Positions 1-5,187 of a DNA stretch of 5,187 nucleotides are shown in pieces. The DNA lies in assembly GCA_038327555.1 (NCBI GenBank), contig JBBQLD010000351.1, positions 1 to 5,187 of the forward strand. The letters are read 5' to 3'. The position numbers and the translations under genes were made by a program. Position 1 is the first letter of the stretch, and the number at the start of each line of letters is the position of its first letter. This DNA comes from M3007 sp038327555 (lineage in GTDB: Bacteria; Bacteroidota; Bacteroidia; Chitinophagales; Saprospiraceae). The notes under the pieces are model-generated. The model had not been told where the DNA came from and made no database searches. It saw only the letters and a list, made by a program, of their open reading frames with translations.

Positions 1-12
1 CGCCCAAATGTA

Positions 13-521
13 CCCCGGAACTCCGTTCCGGGGGGATTGATGAGGAAACAAATGCCGTGTTATTGACCCAAAAGTGCTCGGAACAGCGCTCCGAGGTACT
101 ATACTGCCGCGCTTGGTGTTTTCAACAGGTGCAACTTTGGAGGGTATTTTAGGCATGGACACTCGCCCAAATGTACCCCGGAACTCCGTTCCGGGGGAAT
201 TGAGGAGGAAACAAAGGCTGTGTTATTGACCCAAAAGTGCTCGGAACAGCGTTCCGAGGTACGATCTGCCGCGCCTAGTGTTTTCAACAGGTGCAACTTT
301 GGAGGGTATTTCAGGCATGGGCACTCACCCAAATGTACCCCGGAACTCCGTTCCGGGGGGTTTAATGAGGAAACAAATTCCGTTTTATTGGCCCAAAAGT
401 CCTCGGAACAGTGTACCGAGGTACTTTACTGCCGCGCCTAGTGTTTTCACCAAGTGCAACTTTGGAGGGTATTTCAGGCATGGGCTTTCGCCCAAATGTA
501 CCCCGGAACTCCGTTCCGGGG
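13..521 (+). repeat. First palindrome of each 163-bp unit, GTACC-headed hairpin
   Basis: The 21-bp palindromes lie at 13-33, 176-196, 338-358 and 501-521. Each has perfect 9-bp arms (CCCCGGAAC and GTTCCGGGG) around the loop TCC, and each is directly preceded by AAATGTA. All four copies are identical across the whole palindrome even though the bases around them vary, which suggests this part is either constrained or recently homogenised. The following G run is 5 or 6 G long in total. The span given covers the first to the last of the four sites. Confidence 0.9.
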
Positions 522-587
522 GGATTGATGAGGAAACAAATGCCGTGTTATTGACCCAAAAGTGCTCGGAACAGCGTTCCGAGGTAC
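77..587 (-). repeat. Second palindrome of each 163-bp unit, inverted orientation
   Basis: The sites are 77-95, 240-258, 402-420 and 565-583, each followed by GTAC at 96-99, 259-262, 421-424 and 584-587. Read on the minus strand they become GTACCTCGGAAC, loop, GTTCCGAG, the same plan as the first palindrome (GTACCCCGGAAC...). The unit therefore holds two related elements facing opposite ways. Copies B and D have perfect 8-bp arms. Copy A (GCTCCGAG) and copy C (GTACCGAG) each carry one unpaired base, so this palindrome is less well preserved than the first. Confidence 0.85.
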
Positions 588-607
588 ACTGCCGCGCCTA
601 CCCGTAG

Positions 608-633
608 CATCGAAGACCCAAACGGCTTCGATG
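608..633. repeat. Short hairpin just after the 163-bp array
   Basis: Perfect 8-bp arms CATCGAAG (608-615) and CTTCGATG (626-633) enclose a 10-nt loop. It sits 8 bp after the end of the tandem array. No T run follows, so an intrinsic terminator is unlikely. Its role is unknown. Confidence 0.5.
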
Positions 634-733
634 GGCGCAGGGGTATGTAGTTGCAGCATAACCAAGCATCGCAGGGAGAATTGATATTCAAACCTCTCCT
701 TATGTCTCTACGGATTTTTTTTCGTCGCATATT

Positions 734-817
734 CATGTATCGGCTGCTTTAGCTGACGCAATAATGGGCCAAATAGTAGCCGCCTACAGCTTCGGAAGCT
801 GAAGCAGCCGGTACATG
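734..817. repeat. 84-bp element with 21-bp near-perfect inverted ends
   Basis: The left arm (734-754, beginning CATGTATCGGCTGC) and right arm (797-817, ending GCAGCCGGTACATG) are reverse complements except at two positions. In a plus-strand transcript both differences give G-U pairs, so all 21 positions can pair; in a minus-strand transcript they would be A-C mismatches. The 42-nt centre, together with the right arm, contains a second perfect palindrome, CAGCTTC-G-GAAGCTG (787-801), which competes with the long stem. Both ends carry a TGTAY head, as in the other repeats of this window. It could be a small MITE-like or REP-like element, or an RNA structure upstream of gene 1. It encodes no protein. 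Confidence 0.7.
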
Positions 818-892
818 CTGCACGAGCCTGACCCCCAGCTTTGCTTTTTTTGAAAACTAAAAAACCAAACCTTACCCAAGCCCGTAAGTGTG

Positions 893-909
893 TTTGAAAC
901 TGTTTCAAA
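893..909. promoter_or_regulatory. Perfect 8-bp palindrome 35 bp upstream of gene 1
   Basis: TTTGAAAC (893-900) and GTTTCAAA (902-909) form a perfect inverted repeat around one central base. Its place shortly before the start codon at 945 would suit an operator or a leader hairpin. The sequence is low in complexity and no regulator is visible in the window, so the regulatory role is only a possibility. Confidence 0.3.
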
Positions 910-944
910 TTTCATTTCACTTATTTAAACAAAATTTTCAAACC

Positions 945-2660
945 ATGTTGAAAAGCAGCCTACTTCGCCTTTGCAGCGCTTTGCTGTTGACAGGTTGGGT
1001 CATGAGTGCTTCGGCATCTTCGCACCGCGAAGCGCCGCTCATTGCCAACGACCCGCTTGCGGACAACACTGACGTGTATGCCTTCCGCAGTCCAGACAAC
1101 CCCAATACCATTACCCTGATCGCCTGTTACATTCCTACTGAGTTGCCACATGGCGGCCCCAATTACAACACGTTTGGTGAAAACATTCGCTACGAACTCC
1201 ATGTAGACAATGACGCAACCAAATCCGGCGACGAGGTGACTTACCGTTTCACCTTCACCCGAACAAATCAGGATCCAAGCACTTTTTTTAACATTCGGCT
1301 TGGCCAGCAAAACTTGCTCACCACTTATACCTGCGAACGCAGCACAAATGGTGGCATTACCTGGACAACCATTGTAACAAGTGGAAAAGTACCTCCTCCA
1401 TACATCGGAGAGCGTTCGATTGACGGACCAATTGGCCTCAATGCCAGCTACGCTTCGCTGATGCAACAGGCCATCACTACCGCTTCTTCTGGCGAAACTG
1501 TGTTCTGTGGCCCCGTGGATGATCCTTTTTTTGTGGATCTGGGCGGCGTTTTTGACCTCGGAAACCTGCCACGTCAAGGTGGAGTACAGTCTCTCGACGG
1601 CATAGGACAATACAATACCCACGCGATTTGCATTCAAGTTCCAATCGGCACCTTGTTGAAAACGGGCGTTGCACCAACTCCGGTCAACATCCTGGATGGC
1701 AATTTCGTGATCGGTTTTTGGGCCAGCGCCAGTCGCCGTGCGACCCGTACCCTGAGCACCAACGGTACGTACAATGACAGCGGCAACTGGGTACAAGTGA
1801 GCCGTTTAGGCATGCCATTGACCAATGAAGTGGTTATTCCAGTTGGATTTAAGGATTACTGGAACGCCATCACGCCGTACGACGAAATCACAGACACCTC
1901 GCTCGACGGCTTTTTCTACAATCCGGAACTGTCGCTTTACATGGACAACCGCTTTTTTGGCGGTGCTGTACCTGCTTTTGCCCCATTGCGTATCCAAACT
2001 AAATCGCTAGGTGCTTTTGATTTTGGCTATGGCAAAGATGGACTTTATGCTTTGAAAGGAACCGCTGCGGTGGCCGGAACAGCCTTGGATGACGCCATTT
2101 TTGGCACTTTGTTGCTTCCTGGATCAGGCAAGGCTCGTTCCGTAGACCTCTGGCCTATATTCCACACCGGCGTTCCGAATTTCCCGCCATACCAATTGGC
2201 TACTGGCAAAAACGGAAACCCGCTCGCCGTAGGCAAACCTTTTATCAATAACTTTTTGCCAAACGGCGGAGATATGTTGCGGCTGAATATGGCAACGCCC
2301 ATCACAGACCGCAATGATCCAAAATTCAGCCCACTTGGTATTATTAGTGCTGCTGTTTTGGGGCTTACTGACCCGACTTATAACGCCAACGCAACCCTCC
2401 AATTCATTCCAAATATGGATGGTTTCCCGAATGGTCGCCGCCTGGAAGATGATGTGACGCGTATTGAACTGCAGGCTGTTTCTGGAATTGCGCTTGCTGC
2501 TATCGGACTTTGGTATGACGATTTCGGTGGCACAAACCCGGTTACGCAGGATTTGCTCGATGTACTGACCTATCAGACTGGGGTAAACAAAAATGATAAA
2601 CCATTCCAATCTACTTTCCCTTACGTGGCTATGCCCTGGAGTGGGAAGGAGACGGAGTAA
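945..2660 (+). CDS. Secreted DUF4331 family protein without T9SS sorting domain (gene 1)
   Basis: This is a 571-residue protein of unknown biochemical function. Residues 1-24 form a Sec signal peptide (K3, R8, hydrophobic LCSALLLTGWVMS, probable cut after ASA). The mature chain begins with the DUF4331 hallmark SSHREAPLIANDPLADN (25-41), followed by DVYAFRSPD (43-51). Other blocks shared with the downstream paralogue are DDPFFVDLGG (192-201), VSRLGMPLTNEVVIP (285-299), GTALDDAIFGTLLLPG (from 378) and NMDGFPNGRRLEDDV (490-504). I chose the ATG at 945 because the in-frame ATG at 888 would add 19 residues before a good signal peptide and is read from AT-rich leader. No Shine-Dalgarno is seen, as usual in Bacteroidota. 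Compared with gene 2 it lacks about 120 C-terminal residues, including the sorting domain, and ends PWSGKETE directly against a palindrome array. Sec export to the periplasm is the prediction. A truncated former T9SS substrate is possible. Confidence 0.93.
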   Translation: MLKSSLLRLCSALLLTGWVMSASASSHREAPLIANDPLADNTDVYAFRSPDNPNTITLIACYIPTELPHGGPNYNTFGENIRYELHVDNDATKSGDEVTYRFTFTRTNQDPSTFFNIRLGQQNLLTTYTCERSTNGGITWTTIVTSGKVPPPYIGERSIDGPIGLNASYASLMQQAITTASSGETVFCGPVDDPFFVDLGGVFDLGNLPRQGGVQSLDGIGQYNTHAICIQVPIGTLLKTGVAPTPVNILDGNFVIGFWASASRRATRTLSTNGTYNDSGNWVQVSRLGMPLTNEVVIPVGFKDYWNAITPYDEITDTSLDGFFYNPELSLYMDNRFFGGAVPAFAPLRIQTKSLGAFDFGYGKDGLYALKGTAAVAGTALDDAIFGTLLLPGSGKARSVDLWPIFHTGVPNFPPYQLATGKNGNPLAVGKPFINNFLPNGGDMLRLNMATPITDRNDPKFSPLGIISAAVLGLTDPTYNANATLQFIPNMDGFPNGRRLEDDVTRIELQAVSGIALAAIGLWYDDFGGTNPVTQDLLDVLTYQTGVNKNDKPFQSTFPYVAMPWSGKETE

Positions 2661-2857
2661 GGCAAAATGAATTTTGCCAATGCATTTGAAATATGGCGAA
2701 ATGAATTTCGCGCTACATTTTAAGCGAAATGAATTTCGCAGTACATTTTAAGCGAAATGAATTTCGCAGTACATCTTAAGCGAAATGAATTTCGCTGTAC
2801 ATTTTAAGCGAAATGAATTTCGCTGTACGTCTTAAGCGAAATGAATTTCGCGCTACA
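2661..2857. repeat. 28-bp palindrome array filling the space between the two DUF4331 genes
   Basis: The 16-bp palindrome GCGAAATGAATTTCGC occurs at 2696-2711, 2724-2739, 2752-2767, 2780-2795, 2808-2823 and 2836-2851, an exact 28-bp period. The 12-nt linkers are nearly constant (consensus NGTACATTTTAA; the first is GCTACATTTTAA). A seventh, divergent copy, GGCAAAATGAATTTTGCC (2661-2678), starts at the base after the stop codon of gene 1. Its arms are changed on both sides so that pairing is kept. Read on the minus strand the unit is TTAAAATGTAC followed by the hairpin, the same head-plus-hairpin plan as the repeats at 1-600. The array ends about 20 bp before the gene 2 start. Possible roles are mRNA stabilisation or attenuation between the genes, a mobile REP-like element, or protein binding; none is proven. 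Confidence 0.95.
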
Positions 2858-2877
2858 ACAATTTAAAACTCAACAAG

Positions 2878-4938
2878 ATGACATCATTTTTCAAAAATAG
2901 TCTGGCGGCATTTTTCATGCTGGTGTCGCTGACCAATGTGCTCGCTTCGAGCCACCGCGAGGCTCCGCTCATTGCCGACGATCCGCTCGCCGACAACGTG
3001 GACGTGTATGCCTTCCGCAGCCCCGATCGTCCAAACACCATCACTTTGATGGCCACTTATGTACCACTTCAATTGCCACAAGGCGGCCCGAACTACTATT
3101 CGTTTGGAGAAAATATCCGCTATGAAATCCACGTAGACAATAATGCTGGCAAGCCTGGCGACGAGATTATTTACCGCGTGGAGTTTACAATGATCAACGA
3201 AGACCCTAGTACATTTTTCAATATCCGCCTTGGCAAGCAGAACGGGAAAATGACGTATACCCTTTCTCGTTCCGACAATGGTGGCCAATCCTGGGCAAAT
3301 ATTTTGTGGCGGGTACCAGTGCCTCCTACCAATATTGGCAAACGCAGTATCGACGGCCCTGTGGGGCTTGGAAAATCTTACGAAACGCTTGTAAATCAAG
3401 CTACTCGGTACGCTACTACCGGGGAGCGGGTGTACATTGGCCCTGCAGACGACCCTTTCTTCGTAGATCTGGGTGGTGCTTTTGATCTAGGTGATTTACC
3501 ACGCCAGAATGGCAATGCCCGCGACGGCCTGGCTTGCAAAAACGTGAGCGCTATCTGTATTCAAGTACCGATTTACACCCTTTTGAAAAAGGGTGCATCC
3601 CGTGCGCCATCAAATATTCTTGACCCTAACTGGACTATCGGCGTTTGGGCCAGCGCCAGCCGCAAAGCTGTGCGTACCCTCACGGCTGGCGATGAAACTT
3701 ATACCGGACCTTGGGTGCAGGTAAGTCGTTTGGGCATGCCATTGACCAACGAAGTGGTTATTCCTATCGGTATGAAGGATTACTGGAACAGCCTCACGCC
3801 GTATCAAGAGCTGGCTGATGTAACTCTCGATCCATTTTTCTACAATCCAGAGCTGGCCTTATACATGGATGATGATTTGTTTGGAGGAGCTGTGCCAGCT
3901 TTTTCCAAATTGAGAATCCAGCGAAATGCATTAGGGGCATTTGACTTTGGCAACGGCAAAAACGGACTCTTTGCCCTGAAAGGCAGCGCAGCAGTGGCCG
4001 GCACTGCCCTGGATGACGCTATTTTTGGCACGCTTCTGCTTCCAGGAGCAGGTAAGCCACGCTCGGTAGACCTCTGGCCTATATTCCATACGGGAGTTCC
4101 AAATTTCCGCCCTTATCAATTGGCCACTGGCAAAAACGGCAACCCGCTTGCTGCGGGCAAACCTTTCATCAGCAATTTTTTGCCTAATGGCGGAGATATG
4201 CTGCGCTTGAACATGGCTGTGCCAGCCACCCCGCGGAATGATCCTAATTTCAGCTCCCTGGGGCTTGTGAGTGCGGCTGTTTTGGGTCTTACCCAGGCGC
4301 CTTATAATACGAACACAAACATCCAGTTTATTCCAAATATGGATGGATTCCCGAACGGTCGCCGTTTGGAAGATGACGTGACACGTATTGAGTTGCAAGC
4401 AGTTGGAGGCGTAGTGTTGGCAGCCATCGGCCTTTGGTACGACGATTACAGCGGCAGCGGCAGTCCGGTGACGCAAGATCTTTTGAATGTGTTGACTTAC
4501 ACCACAGGTGTGGAAAGCAACGATTTACCCTTCAAGACTTCGTTCCCTTACCTCGCACTTCCACATGCTGGCGACGGTGAATGCGGCGGTACGATCGCAA
4601 ATCTGGCTTCGAATCCTGATGCTTTACTTGGAGGCTTTACTGGATTCAACACCAAATTGGTGAATTCAAGCAAATCAGCGGTACTGGCTGCCGGTTTCCC
4701 GAACCCATTCGTTTCTTCTACCACCATTCGTTATGAGGTGGAAACTTCTACGGACGTGAACATTGGTGTGTATGACCGTACTGGCAAACTGGTGCAGACG
4801 ATTGTGGACCAGCGCATGGATGCAGGTACATTCGAGGCTCGCTTTGAAGGTGCAAGTCTACCTGCCGGCCTTTATTTCGCTAAAATTGCTACCAATGATG
4901 GGAAGAATGTGCAAGTGCTGAAACTTGTTAAACAGTAA
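2878..4938 (+). CDS. Secreted DUF4331 family protein with T9SS C-terminal sorting domain (gene 2)
   Basis: This is a 686-residue protein. Residues 1-23 are a Sec signal peptide (K6, hydrophobic LAAFFMLVSL, probable cut after VLA). The mature chain starts SSHREAPLIADDPLADN (24-40), the DUF4331 hallmark. The DUF4331 region runs to about 565, with DDPFFVDLGG (191-200), VSRLGMPLTNEVVIP (282-296), GTALDDAIFGTLLLPG (from 375) and NMDGFPNGRRLEDDV (from 487). A linker follows, then a type A T9SS sorting domain at about 603-686: FPNPF near its start, VYDRTGKLVQTI, LPAGLYFAKI and the basic end VLKLVKQ. By the known T9SS route it should pass the inner membrane by Sec and the outer membrane by T9SS, then lose the sorting domain and be anchored or released. 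The start at 2878 follows AT-rich sequence without a Shine-Dalgarno. It is a tandem paralogue of gene 1, about two thirds identical by eye, 217 bp downstream. The function of DUF4331 itself is unknown to me. Confidence 0.96.
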   Translation: MTSFFKNSLAAFFMLVSLTNVLASSHREAPLIADDPLADNVDVYAFRSPDRPNTITLMATYVPLQLPQGGPNYYSFGENIRYEIHVDNNAGKPGDEIIYRVEFTMINEDPSTFFNIRLGKQNGKMTYTLSRSDNGGQSWANILWRVPVPPTNIGKRSIDGPVGLGKSYETLVNQATRYATTGERVYIGPADDPFFVDLGGAFDLGDLPRQNGNARDGLACKNVSAICIQVPIYTLLKKGASRAPSNILDPNWTIGVWASASRKAVRTLTAGDETYTGPWVQVSRLGMPLTNEVVIPIGMKDYWNSLTPYQELADVTLDPFFYNPELALYMDDDLFGGAVPAFSKLRIQRNALGAFDFGNGKNGLFALKGSAAVAGTALDDAIFGTLLLPGAGKPRSVDLWPIFHTGVPNFRPYQLATGKNGNPLAAGKPFISNFLPNGGDMLRLNMAVPATPRNDPNFSSLGLVSAAVLGLTQAPYNTNTNIQFIPNMDGFPNGRRLEDDVTRIELQAVGGVVLAAIGLWYDDYSGSGSPVTQDLLNVLTYTTGVESNDLPFKTSFPYLALPHAGDGECGGTIANLASNPDALLGGFTGFNTKLVNSSKSAVLAAGFPNPFVSSTTIRYEVETSTDVNIGVYDRTGKLVQTIVDQRMDAGTFEARFEGASLPAGLYFAKIATNDGKNVQVLKLVKQ

Positions 4939-4946
4939 CAAGTTTT
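4921..4946 (+). terminator. AT-rich hairpin over the stop codon of gene 2
   Basis: AAACTTGTTA (4921-4930) and TAACAAGTTT (4936-4945) pair perfectly over 10 bp around a 5-nt loop. The stop codon TAA (4936-4938) lies in the right arm. Only four T follow the loop side of the stem, so it is a weak intrinsic terminator at best. A second CAAGTTT at 4960-4966 could pair with the same left arm, and AAGTAGC is repeated in between (4947-4960). It may act together with the stronger stem-loop downstream. Confidence 0.4.
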
Positions 4947-4977
4947 AAGTAGCAAGTAGCAAGTTTCAAATAACGAA

Positions 4978-5012
4978 AAGTGCCGGGGCGACTCATTGTC
5001 GCTCCGGCACTT
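4978..5012. terminator. Strong stem-loop between convergent genes, probable bidirectional terminator
   Basis: A 15-bp stem, with left arm 4978-4992 (AAGTGCCGGGGCGAC) and right arm 4998-5012 (GTCGCTCCGGCACTT), encloses the loop TCATT. All positions pair except one G-T, which is a wobble in plus-strand RNA. The stem is GC-rich. On the plus strand it is followed by TTCGATTTTC, and on the minus strand by TTTTCGTTATTTG. It lies 39 bp after gene 2 and 22 bp after the end of the opposing gene, so it can stop transcription from both. Confidence 0.8.
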
Positions 5013-5034
5013 CGATTTTCACCAAAGACTTGAC

Positions 5035-5187
5035 TCATTTTGTCTTTACCAATCTCCCGCTTTGCGTAGCCACACCCTTCCAGCGCAACTGCCATACATA
5101 CATACCCGATGGCAGGTTTGACAGAGGTACTGTAGTTTCAAAATCCCGGAGCAGCACCGTTTTCACCACTCGGCCGTATAGATCGTA
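5035..5187 (-). CDS. 3' end of a T9SS-secreted protein (partial)
   Basis: The last 50 codons of a minus-strand gene are visible; the rest lies beyond the right edge. The frame starts YDLYGRVVKTVLL, continues LSNLPSGMYVWQLRW and ends SGRLVKTK followed by TGA (5035-5037). This is the second half of a type A T9SS sorting domain: a YDxxGR strand, the LPSGMYVWQL turn and strand, and a basic C-terminus. The passenger part that would tell its function is not in the window. The gene converges on gene 2, with the shared stem-loop between them. It was not listed among longer open frames because it is cut by the window edge. Confidence 0.88.
   Translation of the reverse strand, partial: YDLYGRVVKTVLLRDFETTVPLSNLPSGMYVWQLRWKGVATQSGRLVKTK

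Larger units (their letters stand above)
1..600. repeat. Tandem array of a 163-bp unit with paired palindromes (about 3.7 copies)
   Basis: Copies begin at 1, 164, 326 and 489, giving spacings of 163, 162 and 163 bp. The last copy stops at about 600 after 112 bp, and the array probably continues to the left of the window. Each unit starts (C)CCAAATGTACC and contains a GC-rich palindrome (arms CCCCGGAAC and GTTCCGGGG, loop TCC). About 43 bp later comes a second palindrome (arms CTCGGAAC and GTTCCGAG, loop AGC) followed by GTAC. A conserved tail follows, including GCAACTTTGGAGGGTATTT. Copies A (1-163) and D (489-600) are nearly identical over their first 88 bp; B and C differ more. The unit length is not a multiple of three, so reading frames change from copy to copy, which argues against a repeat protein. 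There is no sign of coding function. It resembles a BIME-like intergenic repeat, but the class is inferred. Confidence 0.93.
601..944. other. Intergenic region upstream of gene 1
   Basis: No convincing gene lies here. It holds a hairpin at 608-633 (8-bp arms CATCGAAG and CTTCGATG, 10-nt loop), a T8 run at 715-722, the long inverted repeat at 734-817, a T7 run at 845-851 and a short palindrome at 893-909. The T8 run follows only a weak possible stem (GGAGA 675-679 with TCTCC 695-699), so I do not call a terminator. I looked for the Bacteroidota promoter pattern (TTTG, about 19-21 nt, TAnnTTTG) and found no good match. The transcription start of gene 1 therefore remains unplaced. Confidence 0.7.

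Noticed and set aside
99..607. Open frames of 60-110 codons inside the 163-bp repeats
   Set aside because: The unit length (163 or 162 bp) shifts frame from copy to copy, frames are open on both strands, and the predicted peptides are just translated palindromes with no known domain.
675..722. Intrinsic terminator ending in the T8 run at 715-722
   Set aside because: The only stem upstream is 5 bp with a 15-nt loop, and it lies 15 bp before the T run, so it does not form a proper terminator.
601..900. tRNA or other known structured RNA gene upstream of gene 1
   Set aside because: The hairpins do not form a cloverleaf and no conserved tRNA arms, rRNA or riboswitch motifs that I recognise are present.
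888..944. Upstream ATG at 888 as the start of gene 1
   Set aside because: It would place 19 residues (MCLKLFQISFHLFKQNFQT) before an already complete signal peptide, and it overlaps the palindrome at 893-909. The ATG at 945 gives a normal signal peptide matching that of gene 2.
841..944. Bacteroidota-type promoter (TTTG and TAnnTTTG) for gene 1
   Set aside because: TTTG sequences occur at 840-843, 849-852 and 893-896, but none has a matching -7 box at 19-21 nt distance.
960..1796. 278-codon antisense frame opposite gene 1
   Set aside because: It lies wholly within a clear DUF4331 gene, has no recognisable domain, and a similar antisense frame appears opposite gene 2 because the two genes are alike.
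2124..2609. Antisense frame of 161 codons opposite the end of gene 1, and its counterpart at 3931-4476
   Set aside because: These mirror the conserved codons of the sense genes. Their similarity to each other is explained by the paralogy of genes 1 and 2.
2696..2851. Regularly spaced 16-bp repeats as a CRISPR array
   Set aside because: The intervals are only 12 nt long and nearly identical to each other, so there are no unique spacers. The repeats are short palindromes and no cas gene is nearby.

Overview
The window looks like a chromosomal segment of a Bacteroidota bacterium. The sequence shows two type IX secretion (T9SS) C-terminal sorting domains, one on each strand. It also shows AT-rich start regions without a Shine-Dalgarno sequence, and two tandem genes of the DUF4331 family with Sec signal peptides. 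GC content is moderate in the genes. A member of the Saprospiria or a related environmental lineage is plausible, but this is an inference from style, not proof.

Layout. Positions 1-600 hold about 3.7 copies of a 163-bp non-coding tandem repeat that runs off the left edge; each copy carries two oppositely oriented palindromes. Positions 601-944 are intergenic, with a small hairpin (608-633), a long near-perfect inverted repeat (734-817) and a short palindrome (893-909). Gene 1 (945-2660, +) encodes a 571-residue secreted DUF4331 protein without a sorting domain. Positions 2661-2857 are filled by a second palindrome array: six hairpins at an exact 28-bp period plus one divergent copy abutting the stop codon of gene 1. 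Gene 2 (2878-4938, +) encodes a 686-residue DUF4331 paralogue with a T9SS sorting domain. After it come a hairpin over its stop codon and a strong stem-loop (4978-5012) that can serve as a terminator for both strands. Positions 5035-5187 are the 3' end of a convergent minus-strand gene, also ending in a T9SS sorting domain.

How the parts fit. The two DUF4331 genes are about two thirds identical by eye and are clearly a tandem duplication. They differ in predicted destination: protein 2 should cross the outer membrane through T9SS, whereas protein 1 has only the Sec signal and should stay periplasmic. The biochemical role of DUF4331 is unknown to me, so no pathway is assigned.

The most unusual signal is non-coding. 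Three different palindromic repeat types lie within 2.9 kb. All carry a TGTAC-like head next to the hairpin, and the two array types share the longer head AAATGTAC. This layout recalls REP/BIME elements (short head plus hairpin, often paired in inverted orientation), which in other bacteria are linked to a Y1 transposase (RAYT). No transposase is visible here, so the connection is a hypothesis.
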